DNA of 64,000 nt from Pseudomonas sp. HMWF032 (GCF_003060885.1 NZ_QAIG01000006.1:84093-148092); one strand, 5' to 3'. Positions 8,662 to 19,860 are shown, counted from the first letter of the stretch. Notes: a model not told the origin generated them from the letters alone. Program-made: numbers and translations.

Positions 8662-10227
8662 ATGCGCAATAATCAGCCCATTACACAACGTGAGCGCACA
8701 TTCCCGGCGCAGCAACGACTCATTTCCACCACGGACCTCAAAGGTCAGATCACTTATTGCAACGACGCCTTTGTGGACATTAGTGGTTTCACTCGCGAGG
8801 AGTTGATCAGGGCGCCGCACAACCTCGTACGCCACCCGGATGTGCCTCCTGCAGTGTTTCAACACATGTGGGATACCCTGAAGAAAGGCCGCCCTTGGAT
8901 GGGCATCGTCAAAAACCGTTGCAAGAGCGGTGACCACTATTGGGTCAATGCTTATGTCACACCGGTGACTGAACACAATCAGGTCATTGGCTATGAATCT
9001 GTTCGAGTCAAACCCACTGCCGAGCAGGTTCGCCGCGCGGAAGCCCTTTATCAACGGATCAATAGCGGCAAGTCAGCGATCCCCAGCACTGATCGCTGGC
9101 TACCAATCGTGCAGGATTGGCTGCCATTTATTCTGGTCAGCCAGATCGGCTTCCTGATCGGCGCCTGGCTGGACTCCAGTTGGGGCTTTGCACTCGCTGC
9201 AGGGTTATCTATACCGCTTGGCCTGGCAGGGCTTAACTGGCAGCAACGTGGCCTCGCACGCCTGCTACGCCTGGCTGATCAGACCACTTCCGACCCACTG
9301 ATTGCGCAGATGTATACCGACAGCCGTGGCGATCAGGGGCGTCTGGAAATGTCCATTCTGAGCCAGGAGGCGCGCCTGAAAACCTGCCTGACACGCCTGC
9401 AGGACACCGCCGAGCAACTCGCTCAGCAAGCCAAACGAGCCGATACACTTGCTCACAGCAGTTCCGCCGGGCTTGAACGCCAGCGCAATGAAACCGATCA
9501 AGTCGCAACAGCCATCAATGAGATGGCCGCCACCACGCTGGAAGTTGCCAGCAATGTGGCACGCACGGCCATCGCCACTCAGGATGCCAATCGCTTGACC
9601 AGTGCCGGCCGCAGCATCGCCAGCGAAACCCGTCAGGCTATCCAGCGCCTCTCGCAGTCTGTTGGCGATACCGGTGAGACCGTGACTCGCCTGGCCCATG
9701 ACAGCAATCAGATCGGAGGTGTGGTCGATGTGATCAAGGGCATTGCTGATCAGACCAATCTGCTCGCGCTCAATGCCGCTATCGAAGCGGCGCGCGCCGG
9801 TGACATGGGACGTGGTTTTGCCGTGGTAGCCGATGAAGTCCGTTCGCTTGCGCAACGCACGGCCGAATCCACCGGACAGATCCATCAGTTGATCGCCAAG
9901 CTGCAACGCACCGCCGAAGAAGCGGTGATGACCATGGAAATCGGCCGCAAACAGGCTGATGAAGGGGTTGAACGCGTGCAGCAGGCCGATGAGGCCCTGG
10001 CCGGTATCAGCGAAGCGGTAGCCAATATCACCGATATGGCCAACCAGATTTCCGCAGCCGCCGAAGAGCAGAGTGCCGTTGCCGATGAGGTCAACCGCAG
10101 CATCACCACCATTGCCCAGTTAGCCGATCAGACCTCAGGCGAGGCCCATGACACGGCCCTGCTCAGTGCGGCGCTGATGGCCACAGCCAACGGCCAGTAT
10201 GCTCTGGTTGAACGCTTCAACCGCTAA
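8662..10227 (+). CDS. aer: Aerotaxis receptor Aer (PAS methyl-accepting chemotaxis protein)
   Basis: A 521-residue energy and redox sensor that signals to the chemotaxis kinase. The N-terminal PAS domain (about residues 15-110) begins with the Aer pattern [18 protein letters not shown] and should bind FAD. A central hydrophobic hairpin (about 150-195) anchors it from the cytoplasmic side, and there is no periplasmic domain. The C-terminal signalling domain has the conserved tip '[20 protein letters not shown]' and [25 protein letters not shown] precedes the ATG. The 207 bases upstream hold the divergent rlmM promoter region. Confidence 0.93.
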   Translation: MRNNQPITQRERTFPAQQRLISTTDLKGQITYCNDAFVDISGFTREELIRAPHNLVRHPDVPPAVFQHMWDTLKKGRPWMGIVKNRCKSGDHYWVNAYVTPVTEHNQVIGYESVRVKPTAEQVRRAEALYQRINSGKSAIPSTDRWLPIVQDWLPFILVSQIGFLIGAWLDSSWGFALAAGLSIPLGLAGLNWQQRGLARLLRLADQTTSDPLIAQMYTDSRGDQGRLEMSILSQEARLKTCLTRLQDTAEQLAQQAKRADTLAHSSSAGLERQRNETDQVATAINEMAATTLEVASNVARTAIATQDANRLTSAGRSIASETRQAIQRLSQSVGDTGETVTRLAHDSNQIGGVVDVIKGIADQTNLLALNAAIEAARAGDMGRGFAVVADEVRSLAQRTAESTGQIHQLIAKLQRTAEEAVMTMEIGRKQADEGVERVQQADEALAGISEAVANITDMANQISAAAEEQSAVADEVNRSITTIAQLADQTSGEAHDTALLSAALMATANGQYALVERFNR

Positions 10228-10234
10228 CCATATA

Positions 10235-10257
10235 GGCGCACTGCCGCGCAGTGCGCC
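10235..10257. terminator. Hairpin between convergent aer and cti
   Basis: GGCGCACTG and CAGTGCGCC form a 9-bp stem in the 43-base gap between two convergent genes. No clear T-tract follows on either strand. It probably works as a bidirectional terminator or transcript-stabilising stem. Confidence 0.6.
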
Positions 10258-10270
10258 ACCTGCCCGCGCC

Positions 10271-12550
10271 CTATAAATTCTCATATCGATTCATATCCAG
10301 CACGCCGGCTTCCACTGGCTCGATCTGCTGGATATAGGCCGACATATCGTGGAAGTAATGCCAAAACTGCGGATGTGTACGGCGAATCCCCCAGCGCTCG
10401 ACCACCTTATCGAAGGCTGATTGATCACGCGCCTGCTCCAGCGCAGTGACAAACGCCGCTACCTGCTCTGCCGGGATGTTGAAGATGAAGTTCGGATAAC
10501 TGCTGAACACCCCCGGGTACACCGTCAGGGTATCCAGAGTGGGCTGGTAGCGCAGTTCCTCGCCCAGCATAAAGGCCACATTGCTGTGCGCACGGTTGCG
10601 CAACAGGCTGTAAACCTCGCGCTGCCCTCCAGCCAGTTCTACACGTAGAAGTGTGGTTTCCGGCAACTGGTTGATCACCTTGAGCGTGCCACCCGGTTTA
10701 CCGGTCAGGCGGCTCAGGGATTGCTCGGCACGCTGTAACTCGGAGGCTATACCGGACCGATGACAATGCGCACCCGTGCAGCGGTTGATCGGGTCAGGCC
10801 GGGCGTTCAGGCTGCCGTAACGTTCCAGCAGCGCCCCGGCAAAGCTGCGCTTCGGGTCACCCGCTGCCAAGCGCAGCGCGTTTGGGCTGTCACTGTCGAT
10901 GGCCTGATAGTCCAGCCAGACCTTCAGCTTGCCACTGCTCTGGTACCAATCACTCAGATAGCCCTGGCGCGACTCAGCCGGCATGAGGCGCAGGAAGTTG
11001 ACCTCGGCACCATTGCGAATCAGGTCAAAATACAAGCGGGTCTGCGCCTGGTGCGAAACGTTGCCAAACACATCGAAGTTCACTACCAGTTGGTAGTACG
11101 TACGCTCCAGCAGTGGGTAGTCCATCCACCAGAGGGTTTGCGGCACTTCGCCAATCAGCCCTTTGCTCACTGACGCGCTGTCGTGATGGCGGAAGATCGA
11201 CAGCAGTGCGTTGTCGTTGCCGGCCCAGATATGCGACCAACTCGCCGCTGGCGCATCAGCGTAGCGCTGCATGCGCAGCGCTTCATAGGCATTGCGCTTG
11301 TCCCGGTAGCTGCGCCACAGGCCCGGTAAATCGGTGATGCCATCAAGCTGTCCCGGCATGGCCAATAACCCGGTGGCCTCCTCACGGTACTGCGCATCAG
11401 TGATGTAAAGGTCGTGCTGTGGGTCCTGGAACATCGCCCAGAAGTTATCGCGAATCACATCCGTGGCGATCTGCCCACGGCAAACTGGCCCGCGAATAAA
11501 CGTGCGCACAAAGTATTCGGCGTTATCCAGCATGAACTGATAACGCGCCTGGGGCGGAATCGCGGCAAAGGTCTCGAATGGATTGGCGCGGCGCTGCAGG
11601 CCATATCCGGGCACAGCGTCGGCCTGCCAGTCACTGGCAAAGAACAATGCTTTGACCCGCGCCAGCTTCGCTGCACTCAACCCGTAGGTGATATGGGTCT
11701 TGTGCACGATCACCCCCTGCACGGGGATCAACCGGTAGTAGAACTCGGTGCCGGGATCATCATTGGGTCGCCGCGTAGCGATGATGTCCACCGGCTGGCC
11801 GCTGGGCGTGCGCGAACGCACCATCTGGAAGAAGTGCCCCGGCTCACCATCGGTAAAATACAGGTGGGCGAGAAACAGATGCTCGTAGAGCCAGCGCGAA
11901 ACCAGCGACTCGCGGGCACCGGGAGCATTCATAAAAGCGTCCCAATTGGCGATCTGCTGCGCCTCAGCCGCACTGGCCTGCAGCGTTTGCTGATCGACCG
12001 GCGCGCCCTCGGCCAGCCAACGCTGGAGCGTCTGGTAGTCCGCCTCGCTCAAGCCGGTAACGGCAAACGGCATGCCTGCCTGCGGATTTTTACGGGCAAA
12101 CGCCTCAAACTCCTGCGGAAGCGGACATTGGTTGACCCGGTTGATGCCGATAGCCAACCCGGCCGGCAGTTTGCTATTGGCCGCAAACGGCTGCTGATGA
12201 CCCAGTTCCAGCATACGGGCCATTAAAGCGGCCTGACTGCCCTGCTGATCCAGCACAGACACAAAGTCCTTACGCCGCCACGCGGCCTCACCGTGGGCAT
12301 CAACAAACAGCCGTGTAGTGGCCTGCGCCTGGGTGCGCGTGCCGTTATACACCGTGGCCTTACTGGCGCCGCGCAGCACACCTTCACCACTGCCCAGATT
12401 AAGCTGGCAGGCCGCGTCGTAGCAGGCATGGCAGGCCACGCAGTTCTTGGTAAAAATCGGTTGGATATCGCGGCTGTAGGAGATGGGTTCGGCCGCCTGT
12501 AATGAGCCGATGAACAATAAACACACGCCAAGTAGTAAACGGCAGACCAT
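10271..12550 (-). CDS. cti: Fatty acid cis/trans isomerase
   Basis: A periplasmic c-type haem enzyme that converts cis to trans unsaturated acyl chains in membrane phospholipids, a rapid Pseudomonas response to solvents and heat. The 759-residue product begins with a signal peptide (MVCRLLLGVCLLFIGSLQAA). The haem-binding CxxCH follows at Cys37-Val-Ala-Cys40-His41. Later stretches such as CTGAHCHRSG and the SNVAFMLGEELRY region fit Cti along its length. ATG 12550 was preferred over an upstream in-frame TTG because it places the signal peptide at the very N-terminus. It is divergent from metH. Confidence 0.95.
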   Translation of the reverse strand: MVCRLLLGVCLLFIGSLQAAEPISYSRDIQPIFTKNCVACHACYDAACQLNLGSGEGVLRGASKATVYNGTRTQAQATTRLFVDAHGEAAWRRKDFVSVLDQQGSQAALMARMLELGHQQPFAANSKLPAGLAIGINRVNQCPLPQEFEAFARKNPQAGMPFAVTGLSEADYQTLQRWLAEGAPVDQQTLQASAAEAQQIANWDAFMNAPGARESLVSRWLYEHLFLAHLYFTDGEPGHFFQMVRSRTPSGQPVDIIATRRPNDDPGTEFYYRLIPVQGVIVHKTHITYGLSAAKLARVKALFFASDWQADAVPGYGLQRRANPFETFAAIPPQARYQFMLDNAEYFVRTFIRGPVCRGQIATDVIRDNFWAMFQDPQHDLYITDAQYREEATGLLAMPGQLDGITDLPGLWRSYRDKRNAYEALRMQRYADAPAASWSHIWAGNDNALLSIFRHHDSASVSKGLIGEVPQTLWWMDYPLLERTYYQLVVNFDVFGNVSHQAQTRLYFDLIRNGAEVNFLRLMPAESRQGYLSDWYQSSGKLKVWLDYQAIDSDSPNALRLAAGDPKRSFAGALLERYGSLNARPDPINRCTGAHCHRSGIASELQRAEQSLSRLTGKPGGTLKVINQLPETTLLRVELAGGQREVYSLLRNRAHSNVAFMLGEELRYQPTLDTLTVYPGVFSSYPNFIFNIPAEQVAAFVTALEQARDQSAFDKVVERWGIRRTHPQFWHYFHDMSAYIQQIEPVEAGVLDMNRYENL

Positions 12551-12718
12551 GGAAACATCTCTAAAAAGGCTCAAGTGCCGATTCTAGCTGGCGTCGGTTG
12601 GCAAAGGCCAACCCGCAAACATGAGTAAGATTCATGTAAAAGCGCAGCCCACTGCAAAAGCGTGCAGCTTTGTTATCATCGCGCATCTTTTTTTCACGCG
12701 TCCCAGGTAGTTCTCTCC

Positions 12719-15700
12719 ATGTCTCTGTCCGATCGCAGCGCCCGCCTCCACGCACTTCAGCAAGCCCTGAAGGAACGCATCCTGATCCTCGACGGCGGCA
12801 TGGGCACCATGATCCAGAGCTACAAGCTGGAAGAAGCCGATTACCGTGGCGAACGCTTCGCCGACTGGCCGCAGGACGTCAAAGGCAACAACGACCTGCT
12901 GATCCTGAGCCGTCCCGACGTGATCGGCGCAATCGAGAAAGCCTACCTGGATGCCGGCGCAGACATCCTTGAAACCAACACCTTCAACGCCACCCAGGTG
13001 TCCCAGGCCGACTACGGCATGGAAAGCCTGGTGTATGAGTTGAACGTCGAAGGCGCGCGCCTGGCCCGCCGCGTGGCCGATGCCAAGACCCTGGAAACCC
13101 CGGATCGCCCGCGCTTCGTTGCCGGCGTCCTGGGCCCAACCAGCCGCACCTGCTCGATCTCCCCGGACGTCAACAACCCCGGCTACCGCAACGTCACCTT
13201 CGACGAGTTGGTGGAAAACTACGTGGAAGCCACCCGCGGCCTGATTGAAGGCGGCGCGGACATGATCCTCATCGAAACCATCTTCGATACCTTGAACGCC
13301 AAAGCGGCGATCTTCGCTGTGCAGGAAGTCTTCGAGCAACAAGGCTTCGAGCTGCCGATCATGATCTCCGGGACCATCACCGACGCCTCCGGCCGCACCC
13401 TCTCCGGGCAGACCACCGAAGCGTTCTGGAACTCCGTGCGCCACGCCAAGCCGATTTCCGTGGGCCTGAACTGCGCCCTCGGTGCCAGTGACCTGCGCCC
13501 GTATCTGGAAGAGTTGGCCAACAAAGCCGACACCTTTGTCTCTGCGCACCCCAACGCCGGCCTGCCGAATGCCTTTGGTGAATACGACGAAACCCCGGCG
13601 GAAATGGCGGTGGTGGTCGAAGAGTTTGCCGCCTCGGGCTTTTTGAACATCGTCGGCGGCTGCTGTGGCACCACCCCGGCGCACATTCAGGCGATTGCCG
13701 AAGCGGTGAGCAAATACCCGCCACGTGTCATCCCGGACATTCCCAAAGCCTGCCGCCTGTCGGGCCTTGAGCCCTTCACCATCGACCGCAACTCGCTGTT
13801 TATCAACGTCGGCGAGCGCACCAACATCACCGGTTCGGCCAAATTCGCCCGGCTGATCCGCGAGGACAACTACACCGAAGCCCTGGAAGTCGCCCTGCAG
13901 CAGGTGGAAGCCGGCGCGCAGGTGATCGACATCAACATGGACGAGGGCATGCTCGATTCGCAGAAGGCCATGGTCACCTTCTTGAATCTGATTGCCGGTG
14001 AGCCGGACATTTCCCGCGTGCCGATCATGATCGACTCCTCCAAGTGGGAGGTGATCGAAGCCGGCCTCAAGTGCATCCAGGGCAAAGGCATCGTCAACTC
14101 GATTTCCATGAAGGAAGGCGTGGAGCAGTTCAAGCACCACGCCCGCCTGTGCAAGCGCTACGGCGCGGCTGTGGTGGTGATGGCCTTCGACGAAGTGGGG
14201 CAGGCCGACACCGCCGCACGCAAGAAAGAAATCTGCCAGCGCAGCTACGACATTCTGGTTAACGAAGTGGGCTTCCCGCCGGAAGACATCATCTTCGACC
14301 CGAACATCTTCGCCGTGGCCACCGGCATCGAGGAGCACAACAACTACGCGGTCGACTTTATCGAGGCCTGCGCCTACATCCGTGACGAACTGCCCTATGC
14401 CCTGAGCTCGGGCGGCGTGTCCAACGTGTCGTTCTCCTTCCGCGGCAACAACCCGGTGCGTGAAGCCATTCACTCGGTGTTCCTGTACTACGCGATCCAG
14501 AACGGCCTGACCATGGGCATCGTCAACGCCGGCCAGTTGGAAATCTACGACGAGATTCCCAAAGAGCTGCGCGACGCTGTAGAAGACGTAGTGCTCAACC
14601 GTAACGACGACGCGACCGAAGCGCTGCTGGCCATTGCCGACAAATACAAGGGCGATGGCAGCGTTAAAGAAGCCGAAACCGAAGAATGGCGCAACCTGAG
14701 CGTTGAAGAGCGTCTCAAGCATGCGTTGGTCAAAGGCGTGACCACGCACATCGTCGAAGACACCGAAGAATTCCGCCAGCAGTGCGCGCGCCCCATCGAG
14801 GTGATCGAAGGCCCGCTGATGGCTGGCATGAACGTGGTCGGTGACCTGTTCGGCGCGGGCAAAATGTTCCTGCCGCAGGTGGTGAAATCCGCCCGCGTGA
14901 TGAAGCAAGCGGTGGCGCACCTGATCCCCTTTATCGAAGCCGAAAAAGGCGACAAGCCGGAAGCCAAGGGCAAGATTCTCATGGCCACGGTCAAGGGCGA
15001 CGTGCACGACATCGGCAAAAACATCGTTGGCGTGGTGCTCGGCTGTAACGGTTACGACATCGTCGATTTGGGTGTGATGGTGCCCGCCGAGAAAATCCTG
15101 CAGGTGGCCAAGGATGAGAAGTGCGACATCATCGGCCTCTCCGGCCTGATCACCCCGTCACTGGATGAAATGGTGCATGTCGCCCGCGAAATGCAGCGTC
15201 AGGGCTTTCACCTGCCGTTGATGATCGGTGGCGCCACCACCTCCAAAGCTCACACAGCGGTGAAGATCGAGCCCAAGTACCAGAACGACGCTGTGGTTTA
15301 CGTCACCGACGCCTCGCGCGCGGTCGGCGTGGCCACGCAGTTGCTGTCCAAAGAGCTGAAAGCGGATTTCGTTGAGCGCACCCGCCTCGACTACATCGAA
15401 GTGCGCGAGCGCACCGCTAACCGCAGCGCCCGCACCGAGCGTTTAAGCTACGCCGCCTCGGTTGCCAACAAGCCGCAGTTTGGCTGGGCCCATTACCAGC
15501 CCAGCGTGCCGAGCTTTACCGGCGTCAAGGTGCTGGACAACATCGACTTGGCCACTCTGGCCGAGTACATCGACTGGACGCCGTTCTTTATTTCCTGGGA
15601 TTTGGCCGGCAAATTCCCGCGCATCCTCACCGATGAAGTGGTCGGCGAAGCCGCGACGGCCTTGTACGCCGATGCCCAGGCCATGCTGAAAAAGCTGATC

Positions 15701-16435
15701 GACGAAAAACTCATCAGTGCCCGTGCGGTCTTCGGTTTCTGGCCCGCCAACCAGGTGAATGATGACGACCTGGATGTCTACGCCGATAACGGTGACAAGC
15801 TGGCCACCCTGCACCACCTGCGCCAGCAGACCATCAAACCGGACGGCAAGCCAAACTACTCGCTGGCCGACTTTGTTGCGCCGAAAGACAGCGGCGTCAC
15901 CGACTACGTCGGCGGTTTTATCACCACCGCCGGTATCGGTGCTGAGGAAGTGGCCAAGGCCTACCAAGATGCCGGCGACGACTACAACTCGATCATGGTC
16001 AAAGCCCTGGCCGACCGTCTGGCCGAAGCCTGCGCCGAGTGGCTGCACAAAGAAGTGCGCACCACGTACTGGGGCTATGAGCCAGACGAGCAGCTGTCCA
16101 ACGAGGAGTTGATCAAGGAAGCCTACAAAGGCATCCGCCCCGCCCCCGGCTACCCGGCCTGCCCGGATCACACCGAGAAGAAGACCCTGTTCGCCCTGCT
16201 CGATCCGGCAGCCGAGTTCAACAAAGCCGGCGACAGCGGCGTGTTCCTCACCGAGCACTACGCCATGTTCCCGGCGGCGGCCGTGTCCGGCTGGTACTTC
16301 GCCCACCCGCAAGCGCAGTACTTCGCCGTCGGCAAAATCGACAAGGATCAGGTGGAAAGCTACACCGCCCGGAAAAAGCAGGACCTCAACGTCAGCGAGC
16401 GTTGGTTGGCACCGAACCTGGGCTACGATAATTAA
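12719..16435 (+). CDS. metH: Cobalamin-dependent methionine synthase
   Basis: Transfers methyl from 5-methyltetrahydrofolate to homocysteine through methylcobalamin. The 1238 residues hold all four modules. The homocysteine domain has zinc ligands Cys252 (GLNCALG), Cys315 and Cys316 (GGCCGTT). The pterin-binding domain contains [12 protein letters not shown]. The cap and B12 domain has DVHDIG, where His763 is the lower axial cobalt ligand. The C-terminal SAM-binding reactivation domain contains [12 protein letters not shown]. All positions closely match E. coli MetH. The start at MSLSDRS was chosen over an upstream in-frame extension. A strong hairpin terminator follows. The enzyme depends on the cobalamin pathway encoded at 57.6-64 kb. 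Confidence 0.98.
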   Translation: MSLSDRSARLHALQQALKERILILDGGMGTMIQSYKLEEADYRGERFADWPQDVKGNNDLLILSRPDVIGAIEKAYLDAGADILETNTFNATQVSQADYGMESLVYELNVEGARLARRVADAKTLETPDRPRFVAGVLGPTSRTCSISPDVNNPGYRNVTFDELVENYVEATRGLIEGGADMILIETIFDTLNAKAAIFAVQEVFEQQGFELPIMISGTITDASGRTLSGQTTEAFWNSVRHAKPISVGLNCALGASDLRPYLEELANKADTFVSAHPNAGLPNAFGEYDETPAEMAVVVEEFAASGFLNIVGGCCGTTPAHIQAIAEAVSKYPPRVIPDIPKACRLSGLEPFTIDRNSLFINVGERTNITGSAKFARLIREDNYTEALEVALQQVEAGAQVIDINMDEGMLDSQKAMVTFLNLIAGEPDISRVPIMIDSSKWEVIEAGLKCIQGKGIVNSISMKEGVEQFKHHARLCKRYGAAVVVMAFDEVGQADTAARKKEICQRSYDILVNEVGFPPEDIIFDPNIFAVATGIEEHNNYAVDFIEACAYIRDELPYALSSGGVSNVSFSFRGNNPVREAIHSVFLYYAIQNGLTMGIVNAGQLEIYDEIPKELRDAVEDVVLNRNDDATEALLAIADKYKGDGSVKEAETEEWRNLSVEERLKHALVKGVTTHIVEDTEEFRQQCARPIEVIEGPLMAGMNVVGDLFGAGKMFLPQVVKSARVMKQAVAHLIPFIEAEKGDKPEAKGKILMATVKGDVHDIGKNIVGVVLGCNGYDIVDLGVMVPAEKILQVAKDEKCDIIGLSGLITPSLDEMVHVAREMQRQGFHLPLMIGGATTSKAHTAVKIEPKYQNDAVVYVTDASRAVGVATQLLSKELKADFVERTRLDYIEVRERTANRSARTERLSYAASVANKPQFGWAHYQPSVPSFTGVKVLDNIDLATLAEYIDWTPFFISWDLAGKFPRILTDEVVGEAATALYADAQAMLKKLIDEKLISARAVFGFWPANQVNDDDLDVYADNGDKLATLHHLRQQTIKPDGKPNYSLADFVAPKDSGVTDYVGGFITTAGIGAEEVAKAYQDAGDDYNSIMVKALADRLAEACAEWLHKEVRTTYWGYEPDEQLSNEELIKEAYKGIRPAPGYPACPDHTEKKTLFALLDPAAEFNKAGDSGVFLTEHYAMFPAAAVSGWYFAHPQAQYFAVGKIDKDQVESYTARKKQDLNVSERWLAPNLGYDN

Positions 16436-16450
16436 GGTATGTAGCAATCA

Positions 16451-16473
16451 AGCCCGCAGCTGCGGGCTTTTTT
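16451..16473 (+). terminator. Rho-independent terminator of metH
   Basis: A perfect stem AGCCCGCAGCTGCGGGCT is followed by six T residues, 16 bases after the metH stop. This is a textbook intrinsic terminator. Confidence 0.9.
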
Positions 16474-16507
16474 GTGACCATCGTCAGCATTGATAAACAA
16501 GGATCGT

Positions 16508-17161
16508 ATGTCGCCCATTGCCTATGTAACCCGCCACCCTTCTGCCGGCCTGCTGTTCGTGCAACTGCTTGGCGTATTGCTTTACCCCTGGATGGAAAGC
16601 ACCGCGCTTGGCCGCGCACTCTTCGGTGCATTCGGTCTGGTGGTGCTGGGCCTCGCCTTGCATGTGGTCAAACGCAGTCCAACCCAAAGCTGGATCGCCG
16701 TGATGCTGGCAGTGCTGGTGCTGGCACTGTCGGTACTCGACATACTGCTTCCTTCTGCAACCCTGAAATGGCTGGTCGCCCTGGTTGAGGCAGTCTTTTA
16801 CTTTTATGCCGCCGCCAGCCTCATCGCCTACATGACCGCTGACCAGCACGCGACAACCGATGAGCTTTACGCAGTGGGTGCGACGTTCACCTTGCTCGCC
16901 TGGGCTTTCGCCTACCTATTCAATGTTTGTCAGCTGCTGCTACCCGGCAGTTTTGTGGCAATGGTTGATCCACAGAATGCCCGCAGCTGGATGGAGCTGT
17001 TGTTTCTCAGCTTTACCACTCTTTCAGGCGTTGGCCTGGGCGATATTCTGCCAGTCACACCCATGGCACGGGCGCTGGTGATGATTGAAGAGTTTGCCGG
17101 CGTCATGTACCTGGCGCTCGTTGTCTCGCGGTTGATCGCATTGCCGATCAACAGGCGTTAA
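16508..17161 (+). CDS. Potassium-channel-like protein (Ion_trans_2 pore domain) with a VGLGD filter
   Basis: A 217-residue inner-membrane protein with about six hydrophobic segments. The C-terminal pair flanks a pore helix and filter: SFTTLSGVGLGDILPVTPMA. The signature is Val175-Gly-Leu-Gly-Asp179, where canonical potassium channels have VGYGD or VGFGD. The inner helix (MIEEFAGVMYLALVVSRLI) matches small bacterial two-pore-helix channels. No RCK or nucleotide-binding domain is attached. ATG 16508, behind AAGGAT, was preferred to an in-frame TTG at 16490. The Tyr-to-Leu change may alter selectivity. Confidence 0.78.
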   Translation: MSPIAYVTRHPSAGLLFVQLLGVLLYPWMESTALGRALFGAFGLVVLGLALHVVKRSPTQSWIAVMLAVLVLALSVLDILLPSATLKWLVALVEAVFYFYAAASLIAYMTADQHATTDELYAVGATFTLLAWAFAYLFNVCQLLLPGSFVAMVDPQNARSWMELLFLSFTTLSGVGLGDILPVTPMARALVMIEEFAGVMYLALVVSRLIALPINRR

Positions 17162-17261
17162 ACCCTCATGCTAGAGCCCCCTGTAATGAGCACAAAGAGC
17201 GGCATAATGCCATTATGCAACCATTACCCAGCCAACCTCCCACAGTGCGAAACCTAAGCCA

Positions 17262-18572
17262 ATGCCTGCCATAGTCTTTGTCGCCGGCGGCCTGCTGCTT
17301 TTGTCGCTGCTGCTCTGGTCACTTAACACTCGACGCACCATGCACGTTCAGCTAGGCGTCTACGAACAGCTGCTGAATACGCTCTCGGATGCCGTGTTAC
17401 AACTCGATCGCAACGGCAAAATCGATCAATACAACCCTGCTGCCGCTCAACTGTTGGGCAAGAGAGCTGACGAACTTCTGGGTGCATGCGTCTCGGACTA
17501 TCTACCAACGCTGCAGCTCAATCTGGAAACTGCAGCCACCCAATGCCTGGAGATTGTCGCAAACTCCGGACATCGTCTGAAAATCGAAGCCAGATGCCTG
17601 CGCCTTGGCCATGCTAAAACCCTTGTACTGCTTCAACCGAGTCATGAACCCTGTCGTTCACAGGAAGATATCGAGCGATTCAAACGCAGCCAGTATTTTG
17701 CTCGTATCGGCACCTGGGACTGGGAGATCAACACCAACCGTTTGTACTGGTCAGACGCGATCTACACCATGTTCGGCCATAAGATAGGCAGTGTGACACC
17801 GAGCTACGATCTGTTCTGCGCAAGCGTGCACCCAGACGATCGCGAGCGTGTGCGCGCTGGGGAACTGCGCTGCATCGAAACCGGTGAAAATCATGACGAG
17901 GAATACCGCGTAATCTGGGCCGATGGCAGCATGCGCTGGCTGCGAGAAACCGGCAATGTGGTCAAAGATGCTCAGGGTAGCGCGGTGAAAATGATGGGGG
18001 TGGTGCGCGATATCACCGAGGAGAAAGCCTGGGCTCAGCAGCTGCATCAATTGGCGCATCACGATGTTTTAACCGGTCTGCCTAACCGTCTGGTATTCGA
18101 GGATCGCCTGGGCAATGCCCTGAAACGCGCCCAACGCAACAGCACTCGCGTAGCCCTGGTGTTTATCGACCTTAACGGGTTCAAGGCCATCAACGATGCA
18201 TATGGCCATGCCGCAGGAGATGAAGTGCTGATCACCACCGCGCAACGGCTCAAAGGCGCATTGCGCGCCTCCGATAGCGTGGCACGCATCGGTGGAGATG
18301 AATTTGTCGTGATTGTCGAAGGTCTGGCACTCAACAGCAGCCTGGAGCAGGAAGCTCAGACAATCAGCGAAAAACTCTTCGCAACACTGCTGGCACCCTT
18401 GGCTATCGCCGGTAAATCGCAGTGTATCGGTGCCAGCCTGGGCGTTGCTGCTTACCCGGATCACGCATCAAGCATGGATCGACTGATTCACATCGCGGAT
18501 CTGGCCATGTACGAGGCCAAGCGCGGCGGCGAAAATCAGTACCGCCTGGGCAGCAAACGCTCACACGACTGA
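17262..18572 (+). CDS. PAS-PAS-GGDEF diguanylate cyclase
   Basis: A 436-residue membrane-anchored protein predicted to make cyclic di-GMP. One N-terminal transmembrane helix (residues 2-20) is followed by a PAS domain (about 30-130) and a second PAS/PAC (about 145-260, ending MMGVVRDITEEKAW). The cyclase domain begins HDVLTGLPNRL. The active-site GGDEF is intact at 344-348, and an RxxD inhibitory site (RASD, 335-338) sits at the standard spacing, so product inhibition is expected. No EAL domain is present. The ligand of the PAS domains is not evident. The gene stands alone. Confidence 0.92.
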   Translation: MPAIVFVAGGLLLLSLLLWSLNTRRTMHVQLGVYEQLLNTLSDAVLQLDRNGKIDQYNPAAAQLLGKRADELLGACVSDYLPTLQLNLETAATQCLEIVANSGHRLKIEARCLRLGHAKTLVLLQPSHEPCRSQEDIERFKRSQYFARIGTWDWEINTNRLYWSDAIYTMFGHKIGSVTPSYDLFCASVHPDDRERVRAGELRCIETGENHDEEYRVIWADGSMRWLRETGNVVKDAQGSAVKMMGVVRDITEEKAWAQQLHQLAHHDVLTGLPNRLVFEDRLGNALKRAQRNSTRVALVFIDLNGFKAINDAYGHAAGDEVLITTAQRLKGALRASDSVARIGGDEFVVIVEGLALNSSLEQEAQTISEKLFATLLAPLAIAGKSQCIGASLGVAAYPDHASSMDRLIHIADLAMYEAKRGGENQYRLGSKRSHD

Positions 18573-18600
18573 CTCGTCCCGCATAAGTTGTATACGAAAG

Positions 18601-18621
18601 CAGCCCGCGCTAGGCGGGCTG
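18601..18621. terminator. Hairpin between the GGDEF gene and cysK
   Basis: CAGCCCGC and GCGGGCTG form an 8-bp stem with a 5-base loop in the gap between convergent genes. On the minus strand it is followed by CTTTCG, so it best fits a cysK terminator. Confidence 0.65.
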
Positions 18622-18671
18622 TGGGTAATCTGTCATCACGGCCAGCGGCATGCGACCCAAGGCCTGGACGT

Positions 18672-19646
18672 TTACTGCTGCAATTCCTGCTCGGTGAACA
18701 TGTCGCTGAACAGCATGCTCGACAGGTAGCGTTCGCCGGAATCCGGCAGGATCACCACGATGGTTTTGCCTTGCATGCCCGGCTCATTGGCCAGGCGCAG
18801 GGCCACGGCCATGGCGGCGCCGCAGGAGATACCGCAGAGGATGCCTTCTTCGCGCATCAGGCGCAGGGCAACCGCTTTGGCGTCGTCATCGCTGACCTGT
18901 TCAACGCGGTCCACCATGCTCAAATCCAGGTTACCGGGGACGAAGCCTGCGCCAATGCCCTGAATTTTGTGTGGGCTGGGTTTGACCTCTTCACCGGCCA
19001 AGGTTTGGCTGATGACCGGCGAGCTGATCGGCTCCACCGCTACGGAAAGAATGGCCTTGCCCTGGGTCTGTTTGATGTAACGGGACACACCGGTAATGGT
19101 ACCGCCGGTGCCGACGCCCGAGACCAGCACATCAATCGCGCCGTCGGTGTCGTTCCAGATTTCCGGGCCGGTGGTCTTTTCATGAATCGCCGGGTTGGCC
19201 GGGTTGTTGAACTGCTGCGGCATAAAATAAGTGTTGGCATCGGAGGCGGCGATTTCTGCGGCTTTTTCAATAGCACCCTTCATGCCCTTGGCCGGCTCGG
19301 TCAGCACCAACTCAGCGCCCAGCGCCTTGAGTACCTTGCGGCGTTCCAAACTCATGGACGCAGGCATGGTCAGCAGCAGCTTGTAGCCACGCGCCGCCGC
19401 GACAAACGCCAGGCCGATGCCGGTGTTGCCGGAGGTAGGCTCGACAATGGTCATGCCGGGTTTGAGTACGCCGCGCTCTTCGGCGTCCCAAATCATGCTG
19501 GCGCCGATCCGACACTTCACCGAATACGCCGGGTTACGCCCTTCGATCTTGGCCAGGATGGTTACACCAGCAGGCCCCAGCCGGTTGATTCTGACCAGCG
19601 GAGTGTTGCCAATGGCCTGGGCGTTGTCAGTAAAGATGCGGCTCAT
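18672..19646 (-). CDS. cysK: Cysteine synthase A (O-acetylserine sulfhydrylase)
   Basis: A PLP enzyme that makes L-cysteine from O-acetylserine and sulfide. The 324-residue length is normal. The PLP lysine is Lys44 in [12 protein letters not shown]. The substrate-binding loop [11 protein letters not shown] and the phosphate-binding glycine run [12 protein letters not shown] are intact. The spacing and 'SVKCRIGA' fit CysK rather than the thiosulfate-using CysM. It is a monocistronic gene. The 214-base region upstream, shared with moxR, carries a perfect 17-bp palindrome at 19741-19757. Confidence 0.96.
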   Translation of the reverse strand: MSRIFTDNAQAIGNTPLVRINRLGPAGVTILAKIEGRNPAYSVKCRIGASMIWDAEERGVLKPGMTIVEPTSGNTGIGLAFVAAARGYKLLLTMPASMSLERRKVLKALGAELVLTEPAKGMKGAIEKAAEIAASDANTYFMPQQFNNPANPAIHEKTTGPEIWNDTDGAIDVLVSGVGTGGTITGVSRYIKQTQGKAILSVAVEPISSPVISQTLAGEEVKPSPHKIQGIGAGFVPGNLDLSMVDRVEQVSDDDAKAVALRLMREEGILCGISCGAAMAVALRLANEPGMQGKTIVVILPDSGERYLSSMLFSDMFTEQELQQ

Positions 19647-19740
19647 GACGATGTCCTTGTGCGGTAGTTGCCGAAAGTCCGCCAGACTAAAACGCCCGCG
19701 CGCTTGCGTCTAGCACGGTAACAGACGCTCGGTGACCCGC

Positions 19741-19757
19741 CATTCAGTGACTGAATG
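19741..19757. promoter_or_regulatory. Perfect 17-bp palindrome in the divergent cysK/moxR region
   Basis: CATTCAGT-G-ACTGAATG has 8-bp arms around one base. It is too short and AT-balanced for a terminator but has the form of a dimeric repressor or activator operator. The cognate protein is unknown. It sits 95 bases before cysK and 104 before the moxR-like gene. Confidence 0.4.
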
Positions 19758-19860
19758 CCCCGTCTGCGTTCACAGTCGCCGGGGCTGCGCGTTATAGTCT
19801 GGTTTTCACCTACCGAACCCGCGGGTATGGCCCTGCGCGTTACCGTTCGAGGATTTACCG

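Noticed and set aside
12551..12718. Possible cobalamin or SAH riboswitch before metH
   Set aside because: The 168 bases between cti and metH show no B12-box, no conserved SAH-riboswitch core and no terminator/antiterminator pair that I could find by eye.
12632..15007. A 791-codon open frame antisense to metH, and similar long antisense frames opposite cobQ (60628-62223), ptrB and the VWA gene
   Set aside because: High GC removes stops from the antisense frame of strongly biased genes. The products are His/Val/Gly/Asp-heavy, have no recognisable domains and no ribosome binding sites, while the sense genes are unmistakable.
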